DNA from: Tragulus kanchil
Taxonomy: Eukaryota > Chordata > Mammalia > Artiodactyla > Tragulidae
Reading direction: 5' to 3'
Length of the DNA stretch: 64,000 nt
NCBI GenBank assembly: GCA_022376925.1
Contig: JAIOJX010000025.1
Coordinates: 144,171,301 to 144,235,300, forward strand
Shown: one piece after another, positions 48,374 through 60,607 of the stretch
Position numbering within the stretch: position 1 is the first letter of the stretch
How the letters are laid out: each line of letters opens with the position of its first letter
Notes under the pieces: generated by a model
The model's input: only the letters and a program-made list of their open reading frames with translations
Told to the model about the DNA's origin: nothing
The model's database searches: none
Program-made: the position numbers and the translations under genes

Positions 48374-49099
48374 GGACTGTTGTCTGGTTTCCAAACAGGT
48401 CGGGGAATACAACTGTGCTGCAGGATCCCCTTAGGTATTCATTAAAGCATCCTGACTGGGTCACAGAGGTGTGAGCCCAAGAACTACAGGGGCTGAAGCT
48501 GTGACATTTTACGTATGTGTTTAGTTTCACTCATGTATGTATTTATGACTTATTATACAGTAACAGCCTTTTATAAAGTTGTAGATTATAAACTTTATTC
48601 TAAACTATTATAAATTTATAATTTAAGTCAGCTTCAAATGCTTTGAGACTTTACATGCAAGTTAGTGATCTCTTAAGGCAGTTTTGAATCCCTGTGATTC
48701 TGTGATACTGAATATTTTTCTAAATTTGAGCCTCCCATTTGATTTTTTACCTTTGGTTAGTTTTTGGTGTAAACATTATTCTGATCAAAGTGCTGTCCAA
48801 GCAACCAAGTTGGATTATCTATAATATTGGTGAGAACAAGAAAGCTTTTTACCTTCAGCCTTTCCTATTTGAACCATTTCTCAGCCTCATTGTGCATTTT
48901 TTGTATGTTTCAGTTACAGGAGTTGATTTACATTCATCACCTTTAGTCAGAGTGCATGTTTACTATTCCATCAGCCTTACTCTCCCTATCCTGTAGAAGT
49001 GTGTAAGGCTGAACCCTTTGAAAGTTCAAAAACTTGGATCATAAACTCAGAAGCTTCAAGAGCTAAGCAGATATTCTTAATACATTAGCTATATATTGT
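48374..49099. other. Unique AT-rich sequence, nothing recognised
   Basis: A frame open from about 48260 to 48445 follows a fair acceptor (cttcttccag at 48302) and reads NIVLICWKKEKK, but it lacks a good donor and ends at TAA. I treat it as chance. Confidence 0.3.
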
Positions 49100-51176
49100 G
49101 TAAGTGCTGCCAACTCTTCTGATTATTTCTACTAGAAACTAGAAACCCAGATTTTACTGTTACATATCTACCTTCTTTGTGCCATTTGAAATTATTTTAA
49201 AACTTTGAAGAAAAAAGATAAAATAAAAGTGACATGACTCAGCAAGACCAGGTCTCCTAGTCCTTTAACGTCTACCCTAAAACCAAGCCCACTTTTCAGC
49301 CTCATGCTGATCTGTTGTGACTCATTCCCCCCAGTATACCCCTCCCCTGGGGGATCTCCACTCCTCACTGCTATGTTGGACAAGTGTGAACTTGCTCGGG
49401 AACTATAATTATCTTTGGATTTTGGCACAGGCTCCTTGGTAGTAGTGGCCTTGCTCATTAAGTTTGTGAAAAATGTCTGTCTTCTGAACTAACATCAATT
49501 TCACAGGCATCCAGGGTTGATGTTGATCCCTGGGTCGTCATCACACTCAAAACTCTTCTTTTTTATTAGTTGTCTTTCTTCTGAATCAGCCTCTGAGTTT
49601 TTGCATGTTTTCTGATTTCTTCTTCATCTTTCAGAGTCATTGCTATTCCTGACTCAATGCTCCTCTCAGCACCAGAACTTGCATTCATTCTTGTCATCTT
49701 TTTACTTCGGTCGTCATGTGTTCCTTCTTACCACTTTGTATCCTTTTGCATTTTTTATGTTAATGGAAAAAGATGGGCGGGATAATGTAAATAAAATAAT
49801 TTTGCAGCCACATACTAGGCTAAAGAAGGGTGCTGTGGGTTGGTATTAGAATGATATTACCTGACTGCTAAATCCATTTGCTGTTGGCAGTCAGTTGATA
49901 TCCCATTGTTCTTCAGCACAGACCTGTTCACTTTTGTGAAATTTTCAGAGTGGCAAGTTCTCAAGAAAAGAGCTTCTGTTCTGAAGTAGCTTTTACATCA
50001 AAGAAGTTATAGTCTACATTGACTGGTGCCCTAGAGGTCCTGACATGATTCAGCTGGCCCTCTTACAAACTGCCTTTTGAGTCTCTCTTACTAAACTTTC
50101 AGCATTTTAACATTCAGCTAAGTCACTTACAGTCCAAATTTTATTTTTTGTAAGTGCTGCCAACTCTTCTGATTATTTCTACTAGAAACTAGAAACCCAG
50201 ATTTTACTGTTACATATCTACCTTCTTTGTGCCATTTGAAATTATTTTAAAACTTTGAAGAAAAAAGATAAAATAAAAGTGACATGACTCAGCAAGACCA
50301 GGTCTCCTAGTCCTTTAACGTCTACCCTAAAACCAAGCCCACTTTTCAGCCTCATGCTGATCTGTTGTGACTCATTCCCCCCAGTATACCCCTCCCCTGG
50401 GGGATCTCCACTCCTCACTGCTATGTTGGACAAGTGTGAACTTGCTCGGGAACTATAATTATCTTTGGATTTTGGCACAGGCTCCTTGGTAGTAGTGGCC
50501 TTGCTCATTAAGTTTGTGAAAAATGTCTGTCTTCTGAACTAACATCAATTTCACAGGCATCCAGGGTTGATGTTGATCCCTGGGTCGTCATCACACTCAA
50601 AACTCTTCTTTTTTATTAGTTGTCTTTCTTCTGAATCAGCCTCTGAGTTTTTGCATGTTTTCTGATTTCTTCTTCATCTTTCAGAGTCATTGCTATTCCT
50701 GACTCAATGCTCCTCTCAGCACCAGAACTTGCATTCATTCTTGTCATCTTTTTACTTCGGTCGTCATGTGTTCCTTCTTACCACTTTGTATCCTTTTGCA
50801 TTTTTTATGTTAATGGAAAAAGATGGGGGATGATGTAAATAAAATAATTTTGCAGCCACATACTAGGCTAAAGAAGGGTGCTGTGGGTTGGTATTAGAAT
50901 GATATTACCTGACTGCTAAATCCATTTGCTGTTGGCAGTCAGTTGATATCCCATTGTTCTTCAGCACAGACCTGTTCACTTTTGTGAAATTTTCAGAGTG
51001 GCAAGTTCTCAAGAAAAGAGCTTCTGTTCTGAAGTAGCTTTTACATCAAAGAAGTTATAGTCTACATTGACTGGTGCCCTAGAGGTCCTGACATGATTCA
51101 GCTGGCCCTCTTACAAACTGCCTTTTGAGTCTCTCTTACTAAACTTTCAGCATTTTAACATTCAGCTAAGTCACTT
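49100..51176. repeat. Tandem duplication junction 14 (period 1048-1050)
   Basis: Copy 1 is 49100-50128 and copy 2 is 50150-51176, with a 21-bp filler (50129-50149). The main difference is gatgggcgggataatg versus gatgggggatgatg (49773/50823). The shortest period in the window. Confidence 0.92.
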
Positions 51177-51358
51177 CAGTCATGTCCAACTCTGAGCCCT
51201 TCAGGCTCCTCTAAACCTGGGTTTCTCCAGGTTGAAATACTGGAATGTGTTACCATTTCTTCCGCCCGGGGATCTTCCTGACCCAAGAATCAAACCCATG
51301 TCTCTTATATCTCCCTCATTGGTAGGCAGATTCTTTACCACTAGTGGTGCCTAGGAAG
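51166..51358 (-). mobile_element. Bov-tA SINE (copy 1, element a)
   Basis: In reverse: tcagtcatgtccaactctga, ctccaggttgaaatactgga, gatcttcctgacccaagaat, and the head ending accactagtggtgcctagga. Repeated at 52273-52465. Confidence 0.87.
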
Positions 51359-51483
51359 TCTTGGTTAGATTTTATTTCTGTACATCCCATGGGGAAGACA
51401 AGACTGTCAGGAGTGATTTTGCTGGTTGCCTTGAGTTGTTGTTTAATCATGTCCGACTAAGTCATGTCTAAGTCATGTTCAAC

Positions 51484-51692
51484 TTTTGTTATTTAGTTGT
51501 TAAGTTGTGTCCAACCATTTTGTGACCCTATGGACTGTAATGCTCCAGAATCCTCTGTCCATGGTATTTCCCAGGCATGAATTCTGCAACAGGTTGCTAT
51601 TATCTTCTCTGAGGAATCTTCCTGACCCGGTGATCGAATCCAGTCTCCTGAATCAGCAGGCAGGTTCTTTTCCACTGAGTTACCAAGGGTAG
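51484..51692 (-). mobile_element. Bov-tA SINE (copy 1, element b)
   Basis: In reverse: ttgttatttagttgttaagt, gtgtccaaccattttgtgac, gatcttcctg-type region (gaatcttcctgacccggtga), and the head ending ttccactgagttaccaaggg. It lies 125 bp from element a in the same orientation; the spacer also has gtccgactaagtcatg words. It differs from copy 2 at three clustered sites. Confidence 0.87.
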
Positions 51693-52272
51693 GACTAAAC
51701 TCAGGCTTCTATGTTTCCCTTCTTTACCCATTAGATATGTTTAGAAAAGATGATGATGTAGTTAGATATAGCATTTTAAATTATTTATTCTGAAGAAGCT
51801 GTGCATTATTTTATGTCATCACGAAGATCTATTAAATACATTTATTTATCTCAACTGTTATGAAGAGTTGCTGTTATTGCTGTTGTACAAATCGGAAGCC
51901 AAGTTATAGGGAATAGAAATTACTTGCCCAGATGACACAGGTTGTATGTGATTCCTGGGAACACTCACTATTCACCATGGCTCTGTGCTGTCTTTGTCTC
52001 AAGACTTCGTTTCCGATAACTCACGGTTAGTGTAGCCAGGTAGCCCCCAGTAAACAATAAATCCTTTTCTAGCCCCATACAAATCAATTCCTAATAAGTT
52101 GTTAGGGAAGTTTTTCAAAGAATAATATAAGATTCTTCTGTCGATATTTTGAAGAATTTACTGTTCTCTTCTTTTGCAAACTGAAAGTGCATTTGTCTAA
52201 GTCTGCCTGTCTTCTGGCCCTGCCCAATTTTTCTGCAATCTTTAACTAAACTTTCAGCATTTTAACATTCAG

Positions 52273-52465
52273 CTAAGTCACTTCAGTCATGTCCAACTCT
52301 GAGCCCTTCAGGCTCCTCTAAACCTGGGTTTCTCCAGGTTGAAATACTGGAATGTGTTACCATTTCTTCCGCCCGGGGATCTTCCTGACCCAAGAATCAA
52401 ACCCATGTCTCTTATATCTCCCTCATTGGTAGGCAGATTCTTTACCACTAGTGGTGCCTAGGAAG
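52273..52465 (-). mobile_element. Bov-tA SINE (duplicate of element a)
   Basis: Same as 51166-51358 at an offset of 1107. Confidence 0.87.
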
Positions 52466-52590
52466 TCTTGGTTAGATTTTATTTCTGTACATCCCATGGG
52501 GAAGACAAGACTGTCAGGAGTGATTTTGCTGGTTGCCTTGAGTTGTTGTTTAATCATGTCCGACTAAGTCATGTCTAAGTCATGTTCAAC

Positions 52591-52799
52591 TTTTGTTATT
52601 TAGTTGTTAAGTTGTGTCCAACCATTTTGTGACCCTATGGACTGTAATGCTCCAGAATCCTCTGTCCATGGTATTTCCCAGGGAAGAATTCTGGAACAGG
52701 TTGCTATTATCTTCTCTGAGGAATCTTCCTGACCCGGTGATCGAATCCAGTCTCCTGAATCAGCAGGCAGGTTCTTTTCCACTGAGTTACCAAGGGTAG
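52591..52799 (-). mobile_element. Bov-tA SINE (duplicate of element b)
   Basis: Same locus as 51484-51692. This copy reads cccagggaagaattctggaa and fits the Bov-tA consensus better than copy 1 (cccaggcatgaattctgcaa). Confidence 0.87.
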
Positions 52800-53726
52800 G
52801 ACTAAACTCAGGCTTCTATGTTTCCCTTCTTTACCCATTAGATATGTTTAGAAAAGATGATGATGTAGTTAGATATAGCATTTTAAATTATTTATTCTGA
52901 AGAAGCTGTGCATTATTTTATGTCATCACGAAGATCTATTAAATACATTTATTTATCTCAACTGTTATGAAGAGTTGCTGTTATTGCTGTTGTACAAATC
53001 GGAAGCCAAGTTATAGGGAATAGAAATTACTTGCCCAGATGACACAGGTTGTATGTGATTCCTGGGAACACTCACTATTCACCATGGCTCTGTGCTGTCT
53101 TTGTCTCAAGACTTCGTTTCCGATAACTCACGGTTAGTGTAGCCAGGTAGCCCCCAGTAAACAATAAATCCTTTTCTAGCCCCATACAAATCAATTCCTA
53201 ATAAGTTGTTAGGGAAGTTTTTCAAAGAATAATATAAGATTCTTCTGTCGATATTTTGAAGAATTTACTGTTCTCTTCTTTTGCAAACTGAAAGTGCATT
53301 TGTCTAAGTCTGCCTGTCTTCTGGCCCTGCTCCAATCTTTTAAATTCCTTCAAAGCTTACTGCATTTGTTGGATCTATTTTGTAAGTTCTCTCAAGAAAC
53401 CTGCTCTTTAGTCAAATGGTCTAGGAGATTGGAATATTTTCCCAGCAAAAGTGTATTCTCAAAACACATTTTCTTACCTTTAGCTCTACTTTACTTTCAG
53501 ACCAGTTTTTCTTCTGCAGTTTGCAATCAAGTGATCGTTCTCTGACAGAGAATTCTGGGGCAACGTGGACATTAGGTGTGTGGCTATATTTTAATCATCC
53601 TTTTAATTCTCCCTTATTTTTTGTATCATTAATTTAAAAATGTATGCCTCTTTTGTTATTGTGTGGGCATTAGCTTATTGCTTTAAATTATTGCAGCACA
53701 TAGTTGGTGTTTTAGTTGGGAAAGAA

Positions 53727-53868
53727 TTTTTTTTTTTTTTTAATTTTGGACCCTTTAGTAGTTTTCCATTCGTTTATTTTTCATCCATCTTTATTCTTTG
53801 CCCTGCATTGGCCTCCCACCGCCGTGGCCTCTCTTGGTGCAGAACACTGGCTCACCAGGGAAACCCCT
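53727..53868 (-). mobile_element. CHR-like SINE, internally deleted (copy 1)
   Basis: The T-rich tail side and left body (ttcatccatctttattcttt, ggcctcccaccgccgtggcc) run to gcagaacactggctc, then jump directly to the last head bases caccagggaaaccc. About 130 bp of middle and head is missing compared with 56224-56450. Confidence 0.8.
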
Positions 53869-54916
53869 GGTAGACAATTTTAAAAGTAAATCAGAGGTTA
53901 TTTTTCTGCAAAGCTGAATAGAATTTATTAGAGTTTTTTTTTTCTGAGGTAATATCAATAATTACTAACATTTCTTTTTTTCCTCCACATGAGTCAGTAA
54001 TAGTACTTTATATTTTTAGGAGTAGCATTCATATCTTTCAAGGTAAATCTCCAAAGTTTAGCTTTTTTGGTTTATTTGCTTTAGTGAAGAAGTATTATGA
54101 GTTAATGAACACTAGATCAAGCACAGAAAGGACATTTCTACTCTGCTTTGCCAGTGGTTTACTGTATGTTATTTTTTACCTTTCATTAAATGTAATCTAG
54201 AACAAACCAAGTTTATAAACTCTAAAAATGATTGAGGACATCCAGGGTGGAATCACATTTTAACAATGCAAAGCCAGCTAAGTTTGCCATGCATTTGACA
54301 AGACTTCGTTTCCGATAACTCACGGTTAGTGTAGCCAGGTAGCCCCCAGTAAACAATAAATCCTTTTCTAGCCCCATACAAATCAATTCCTAATAAGTTG
54401 TTAGGGAAGTTTTCAAAGAATAATATAAGATTCTTCTGTCGATATTTTGAAGAATTTACTGTTCTCTTCTTTTGCAAACTGAAAGTGCATTTGTCTAAGT
54501 CTGCCTGTCTTCTGGCCCTGCTCCAATCTTTTAAATTCCTTCAAAGCTTACTGCATTTGTTGGATCTATTTTGTAAGTTCTCTCAAGAAACCTGCTCTTT
54601 AGTCAAATGGTCTAGGAGATTGGAATATTTTCCCAGCAAAGTGTATTCTCAAAACACATTTTCTTACCTTTAGCTCTACTTTACTTTCAGACCAGTTTTT
54701 CTTCTGCAGTTTGCAATCAAGTGATCGTTCTCTGACAGAGAATTCTGGGGCAACGTGGACATTAGGTGTGTGGCTATATTTTAATCATCCTTTTAATTCT
54801 CCCTTATTTTTTGTATCATTAATTTAAAAATGTATGCCTCTTTTGTTATTGTGTGGGCATTAGCTTATTGCTTTAAATTATTGCAGCACATAGTTGGTGT
54901 TTTAGTTGGGAAAGAA

Positions 54917-55058
54917 TTTTTTTTTTTTTTTAATTTTGGACCCTTTAGTAGTTTTCCATTCGTTTATTTTTCATCCATCTTTATTCTTTGCCCTGCATTG
55001 GCCTCCCACCGCCGTGGCCTCTCTTGGTGCAGAACACTGGCTCACCAGGGAAACCCCT
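54917..55058 (-). mobile_element. CHR-like SINE, internally deleted (duplicate copy)
   Basis: Same deletion and flanks as 53727-53868, repeated by junction 16. Confidence 0.8.
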
Positions 55059-55559
55059 GGTAGACAATTTTAAAAGTAAATCAGAGGTTATTTTTCTGCA
55101 AAGCTGAATAGAATTTATTAGAGTTTTTTTTTTCTGAGGTAATATCAATAATTACTAACATTTCTTTTTTTCCTCCACATGAGTCAGTAATAGTACTTTA
55201 TATTTTTAGGAGCAGCATTCATATCTTTCAAGGTAAATCTCCAAAGTTTAGCTTTTTTGGTTTATTTGCTTTAGTGAAGAAGTATTATGAGTTAATGAAC
55301 ACTAGATCAAGCACAGAAAGGACATTTCTACTCTGCTTTGCCAGTGGTTTACTGTATGTTATTTTTTACCTTTCATTAAATGTAATCTAGAACAAACCAA
55401 GTTTATAAACTCTAAAAATGATTGAGGACATCCAGGGTGGAATCACATTTTAACAATGCAAAGCCAGCTAAGTTTGCCATGCATTTGACTATGTGTATTC
55501 TTGTATCCTGTCATTTGTATTTACGGAAAAAATCTGTGTCTTTGAATAACTAAATATGA

Positions 55560-55765
55560 TAGGTGGCTCAGTGTAAAGAACGCACCTACCAATGCAGGAG
55601 ACACGAGATATGCAGACTTGATCCCTGGGTCAGGAAGATTTCCTGGAGTAGAAAATTGCAACCCATTCCAGTATTCCTGCCTGGAAAATTCCATAGACGG
55701 AGGAACCTTGCAGGCTACAATGCATGGTGTTGCAAAGAGTAGAACATAACTCAACACAGCATACA
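55560..55765 (+). mobile_element. Bov-tA SINE, head-truncated
   Basis: Starts at aggtggctcagtgtaaagaa (first bases of the head missing), gacttgatccctgggtcagg, caacccattccagtattcct, and ends tgcaaagagtagaacataac. Confidence 0.88.
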
Positions 55766-55826
55766 CATTAAAAATTCTAAATTTTCTTGTGATTACCTTT
55801 CTCATTTCTTCTGTGTGGGGTCATTT

Positions 55827-56450
55827 TTTTAAAAAAATATTTTGGCCTCTTTTATTTAATTATTTATTTATTTATTTATTTTTTAAGATTTTATTTATTT
55901 ATTTACTTTGGGCGGGGGTCGGGTTGGGGAGGGAAGGAAGTGGGCGGGCCACTTCTATTGGTTTTTCATTTCTCTATTTTCATTCGTCTTGGTTCTTTGG
56001 CTCCTGTGGGCCTCCCATCGCGGTGGCGTCTGTCGTTGCAGAGCACCAGCTCTGGGCACATGCGCTCCAGAGCTCCGGCTCCGTGATTGGACACATCAGT
56101 CCAGCCGCTCCGCAGCACGTGGGATCTTCCCAGGCCAGGGCTCGAACCGGCGCCCCTTGCACTGCAAGGCGGTGTCCTTACCCACTGGACCACCAGGGGA
56201 AGCCCTAATTATTTATTTATATTTATTTATTTTCATCCATCTTTATTCTTTTGTCTGTGTGGGCCTCCCATTGCAGTGGCCTCTGTTGCAGAGCACAGGC
56301 TTTGGGCACATGCGCTCCAGAGTGGTAGCTCATAATTGGACACATCGGTCCAGCCACTATGCGACATGTGAGATCTTCCTGGGCCAGGGATTGAACCGGT
56401 GCCCCTTGCACTGCAAGGCGGACTCTCTTCCCACTGGACCACCAGGGAAG
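55827..56450 (-). mobile_element. Older CHR-like SINE interrupted by a younger one
   Basis: The main part is 56224-56450 (ttcatccatctttattcttt to ggaccaccagggaag), with its A/T tail at 55827-55871. The target-site duplication cttctgtgtggggtcattt occurs at 55808-55826 and 56451-56469 and encloses the whole nest. The younger SINE sits in its ATTT tail. Confidence 0.88.
55872..56205 (-). mobile_element. Younger CHR-like SINE nested in an older one
   Basis: Full length, GC-rich, many CpGs: ggcgggccacttctattggt, gcgcatgcg-type word (acatgcgctccagagctccg), aaccggcgccccttgcactg, and the head ending ggaccaccaggggaagccc. The target-site duplication taattatttatttat is at 55857-55871 and 56206-56220, inside the tail of the older SINE. 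Confidence 0.9.
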
Positions 56451-56469
56451 CTTCTGTGTGGGGTCATTT

Positions 56470-56860
56470 ATACACATACTTAAAATCAAATTTTAGTATT
56501 ATTTGAAATGTGAATATTATACCATAATATTCCCAGCTGAACACAAAAGTGCACTGCAGTAGCCTTAACATAGGTTCTATAGAACCAATGACCGATCTTG
56601 TTCTTAGTTCTTAGAGTCAGTTTTATTGTAACATATACTCAATGGTTTTATTTCACCTTTCAATATCTTGAATGCCTTGGGAATGAAATGCAGTATTTCT
56701 GTTAGACCTGTATTCTCAAGTCTATTCCTGACATATTTGCCCTTCTATGAATAATATCATAGTAGTTCATGATAGATCACATTGTCAAGAAACTGATCTT
56801 GGTCAAATTTTTTTCTCTGTTGGAGGAAATAAATTTAGTTTACTTCCAAATTTTGAAGAG
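56470..56860. other. Unique AT-rich sequence, nothing recognised
   Basis: Single-copy spacer between the nested SINEs and duplication 17. No repeat or coding signal. Confidence 0.4.
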
Positions 56861-56952
56861 AGGAAAATGTTTTTCAAAACAGTAGTTTTAATGTCTATTC
56901 ATGATATCTAATTAGTGCTATTTATTATTGTGCTTTAAAAAAGCATAATTCT

Positions 56953-57281
56953 GGGCTTCCCTGGTGGTCCAGTGGGTAAGGACACCACCTTGCAGTGCAA
57001 GGGGCGCCACTTCGATCTCTGGCCTGGGAAGATCCCACGTGCCACAGAGCGGCTGGACCCGTGTGTCAAATTACCGAGCCGGAGCTCTGAGCGCATGCAC
57101 CCAGAGCCGGTGCTCTGCGACAACAGAGGCCCCTGGGATGGGAGGCCCACACGGGCCAAAGAACAAAGATGGATGAAAACTATATAAATGAAAGACCAAG
57201 AGAAGTGGCTCGCCCGCCCCCTCCCTCCCCAACCTGCCCCCTCCAATAAATAAATAAATAAATATAAATCTTAAAAAAAAA
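56953..57281 (+). mobile_element. CHR-like SINE with target-site duplication (copy 1)
   Basis: Plus-strand full-length element: gggcttccctggtggtccag head, ccttgcagtgcaaggggcgc, aagatcccacgtgccacaga, aggcccacacgggccaaaga, agtggctcgcccgccccctc, then (AAAT)n and an A tail. The flank aaaaaagcata(a/g)ttct is at 56937-56952 and 57282-57297. Confidence 0.92.
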
Positions 57282-58068
57282 AAAAAAGCATAGTTCTTTG
57301 GTATCAAGAGTAAATTGTATAAACCAGTAAATCTGTTTGTTTAAGATCATAGACTAGGTATGCATTTAAACAAATCCATGTTTTTTGAATTTGGTTTTAG
57401 ACATGCTGAATAGGATAGCTTGGGAATACTTTAAATCTACGCATCAGATTAAATGGTGGAGATAAGTATTAAAATTCAGTTAAAAACCCACTGCTGATGG
57501 TAACAGTCTTGAGTAAAAATCAGATTAAACATTGTAATGCTGTTATGTTGCTGTTGCTCTTCTGTAGTTAAGACGCAGGGACTTATTAAAGATTATTTCA
57601 CTTCATAACACTTTCGGATCCATTTTACTAACTTGAGGTAGGAGTGTGTGTGCACGTGTGTTTGTATATGGGCACTTTTGGGCAGAAGGCACCAGTGGTT
57701 TGTGGGGAAAATGTGTATGTGGTTTCAACTGCCTTTTTTCCCCAGAGTAAGAAGAGATGTGTGAACAGGTGGAGGTTAGCGTCCCACAAGGTCTCATTTA
57801 GCTACCAATTTCCTCGGTACCTTCAGGACTAATATTTTCTTTCTTATAAACCTGAGTGTTATAATTTCTGCCCCACTAATTCTAAAATATTGGTAATACC
57901 AAAAGACATTTCTTGTTAGCACTGAATGAACTAATGGACTAGGTCCCTTGATAAAATTTAGTCTTGGTTCCAGTAAAGGAAAATGTTTTTCAAAACAGTA
58001 GTTTTAATGTCTATTCATGATATCTAATTAGTGCTATTTATTATTGTGCTTTAAAAAAGCATAATTCT

Positions 58069-58397
58069 GGGCTTCCCTGGTGGTCCAGTGGGTAAGGACA
58101 CCACCTTGCAGTGCAAGGGGCGCCACTTCGATCTCTGGCCTGGGAAGATCCCACGTGCCACAGAGCGGCTGGACCCGTGTGTCAAATTACCGAGCCGGAG
58201 CTCTGAGCGCATGCACCCAGAGCCGGTGCTCTGCGACAACAGAGGCCCCTGGGATGGGAGGCCCACACGGGCCAAAGAACAAAGATGGATGAAAACTATA
58301 TAAATGAAAGACCAAGAGAAGTGGCTCGCCCGCCCCCTCCCTCCCCAACCTGCCCCCTCCAATAAATAAATAAATAAATATAAATCTTAAAAAAAAA
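58069..58397 (+). mobile_element. CHR-like SINE (duplicate copy)
   Basis: Same as 56953-57281 with both target-site copies, at an offset of 1116. Confidence 0.92.
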
Positions 58398-59334
58398 AAA
58401 AAAGCATAGTTCTTTGGTATCAAGAGTAAATTGTATAAACCAGTAAATCTGTTTGTTTAAGATCATAGACTAGGTATGCATTTAAACAAATCCATGTTTT
58501 TTGAATTTGGTTTTAGACATGCTGAATAGGATAGCTTGGGAATACTTTAAATCTACGCATCAGATTAAATGGTGGAGATAAGTATTAAAATTCAGTTAAA
58601 AACCCACTGCTGATGGTAACAGTCTTGAGTAAAAATCAGATTAAACATTGTAATGCTGTTATGTTGCTGTTGCTCTTCTGTAGTTAAGACGCAGGGACTT
58701 ATTAAAGATTATTTCACTTCATAACACTTTCGGATCCATTTTACTAACTTGAGGTAGGAGTGTGTGTGCACGTGTGTTTGTATATGGGCACTTTTGGGCA
58801 GAAGGCACCAGTGGTTTGTGGGGAAAATGTGTATGTGGTTTCAACTGCCTTTTTTCCCCAGAGTAAGAAGAGATGTGTGAACAGGTGGAGGTTAGCGTCC
58901 CACAAGGTCTCATTTTAGCTACCAATTTCCTCGGTACCTTCAGGACTAATATTTTCTTTCTTATAAACCTGAGTGTTATAATTTCTGCCCCACTAATTCT
59001 AAAATATTGGTAATACCAAAAGACATTTCTTGTTAGCACTGAATGAACTAATGGACTAGGTCCCTTGATAAAATTTAGTCTTGGTTCCAGTAAAGGAAAA
59101 GTCTTTCTTCTTATAACATCAGAGAATCCCCAAATGAAAATATGCTTTGCTCGATAAGCCACCATGATTTGGCTACTGATGATGATTTCTCCAGCTGTAA
59201 TAGAAAGCTCTCTCTCTATTGCTCTTGCAGTATTTAGTACCCACCAGAACCCTTAGGATGTGTAAGCATGTGTGTTACATCATCATAAGGTGGTTCATGA
59301 GGCCTTAGGATTAAGTTTTCTACCTACTCATCTG

Positions 59335-59515
59335 GGATGTGTGGCCCTGAGGATGTTATTTTACCTCCGTGATTTCTTTGCTACTTTGTAGAAGGGGAAT
59401 ACAAATAGTAACTGTTTCTTGATTATGTTAAATAACAGGATGCATATAAAGTGTTTAATTCTGTATTAGGCACATAGTAAGCACTCAGTGTTATTGAAAT
59501 TTACTAATTATCATT
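59335..59515 (+). mobile_element. MIR (copy 1)
   Basis: gatgttattttacctccgtg, gtagaaggggaatacaaata, ggatgcatataaagtgttta and aggcacatagtaagcactca follow the MIR order. Repeated at 60427-60607. Confidence 0.6.
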
Positions 59516-60426
59516 GGCACTCCTAAGATGTTGTCAAAATGGTTGAAGAGTAAGCTTACAGTACTATTCATAACCATTCCTTGTAGCCCCTAAACCTATA
59601 AAACTAGTGTGTCTGTAAACCGTAGGTAAGTTTAGGTAATCCTGAGTAGGTATTGCTACCTCAGGATTAGTCACGTATTGTTCTTATATGAATATATAAT
59701 ACAAATAAAGTAATTCAGTTTTAAAAGTACAGTTAGATAATATTGAGTATTGCAAGTGTAAAAAAATAGTTCTCACATATTAATGCTTTGCCCTTTCATT
59801 TAACTTCGATAACATTTTTTCCCGGATCCATTTTACTAACTTGAGGTAGGAGTGTGTGTGCACGTGTGTTTGTATATGGGCACTTTTGGGCAGAAGGCAC
59901 CAGTGGTTTGTGGGGAAAATGTGTATGTGGTTTCAACTGCCTTTTTTCCCCAGAGTAAGAAGAGATGTGTGAACAGGTGGAGGTTAGCGTCCCACAAGGT
60001 CTCATTTTAGCTACCAATTTCCTCGGTACCTTCAGGACTAATATTTTCTTTCTTATAAACCTGAGTGTTATAATTTCTGCCCCACTAATTCTAAAATATT
60101 GGTAATACCAAAAGACATTTCTTGTTAGCACTGAATGAACTAATGGACTAGGTCCCTTGATAAAATTTAGTCTTGGTTCCAGTAAAGGAAAAGTCTTTCT
60201 TCTTATAACATCAGAGAATCCCCAAATGAAAATATGCTTTGCTCGATAAGCCACCATGATTTGGCTACTGATGATGATTTCTCCAGCTGTAATAGAAAGC
60301 TCTCTCTCTATTGCTCTTGCAGTATTTAGTACCCACCAGAACCCTTAGGATGTGTAAGCATGTGTGTTACATCATCATAAGGTGGTTCATGAGGCCTTAG
60401 GATTAAGTTTTCTACCTACTCATCTG

Positions 60427-60607
60427 GGATGTGTGGCCCTGAGGATGTTATTTTACCTCCGTGATTTCTTTGCTACTTTGTAGAAGGGGAATACAAATAG
60501 TAACTGTTTCTTGATTATGTTAAATAACAGGATGCATATAAAGTGTTTAATTCTGTATTAGGCACATAGTAAGCACTCAGTGTTATTGAAATTTACTAAT
60601 TATCATT
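60427..60607 (+). mobile_element. MIR (duplicate copy)
   Basis: Same as 59335-59515, repeated by junction 18. Confidence 0.6.

Larger units (their letters stand above)
51138..53330. repeat. Tandem duplication junction 15 (period 1107)
   Basis: Copy 1 is 51138-52223 and copy 2 is 52245-53330, with a 21-bp filler. A cluster of three substitutions lies in the Bov-tA at 51573-51590 versus 52680-52697. The constant offset means no net indel. Confidence 0.92.
53107..55489. repeat. Tandem duplication junction 16 (period 1190-1192)
   Basis: Copy 1 is 53107-54298 and copy 2 is 54299-55489, abutting directly. Indels: T run in agtttttcaaag, A run in cagcaaaagtg. One substitution: aggagtagc versus aggagcagc. 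Because junction 15 ends inside it, about 220 bp (52000-52223, 53107-53330, 54299-54520) occur three times. Confidence 0.92.
56861..59097. repeat. Tandem duplication junction 17 (period 1116-1117)
   Basis: Copy 1 is 56861-57976 and copy 2 is 57977-59097, abutting directly at a shared aggaaaa. One T indel (catttagct versus cattttagct). It contains a whole CHR-like SINE with its target-site duplication, twice. Confidence 0.93.

Noticed and set aside
48260..48445. Possible exon with NIVLICWKKEKK, like a membrane segment end
   Set aside because: The acceptor is fair, but no donor follows before the stop and the hydrophobic part is too short.
49192..49458. 88-codon minus-strand frame with SKATTTKEPVPKSKD and neighbouring lysine-rich frames, possible processed pseudogene
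   Set aside because: No poly-A tract at the expected side, the frame changes repeatedly and no parent is recognised. A protein search could reopen it.
55789..56483. Frames of 139 and 191 codons
   Set aside because: They run through the nested CHR-like SINEs. The same peptide words occur at every copy of that SINE, so they are not genes.
58719..59165. 148-codon minus-strand open frame (copy at 59796-60257 with 153 codons)
   Set aside because: It is the longest frame in the window, but the translation has no recognisable domain and the end differs only because junction 18 changes it. No splice or promoter context. Probably chance.
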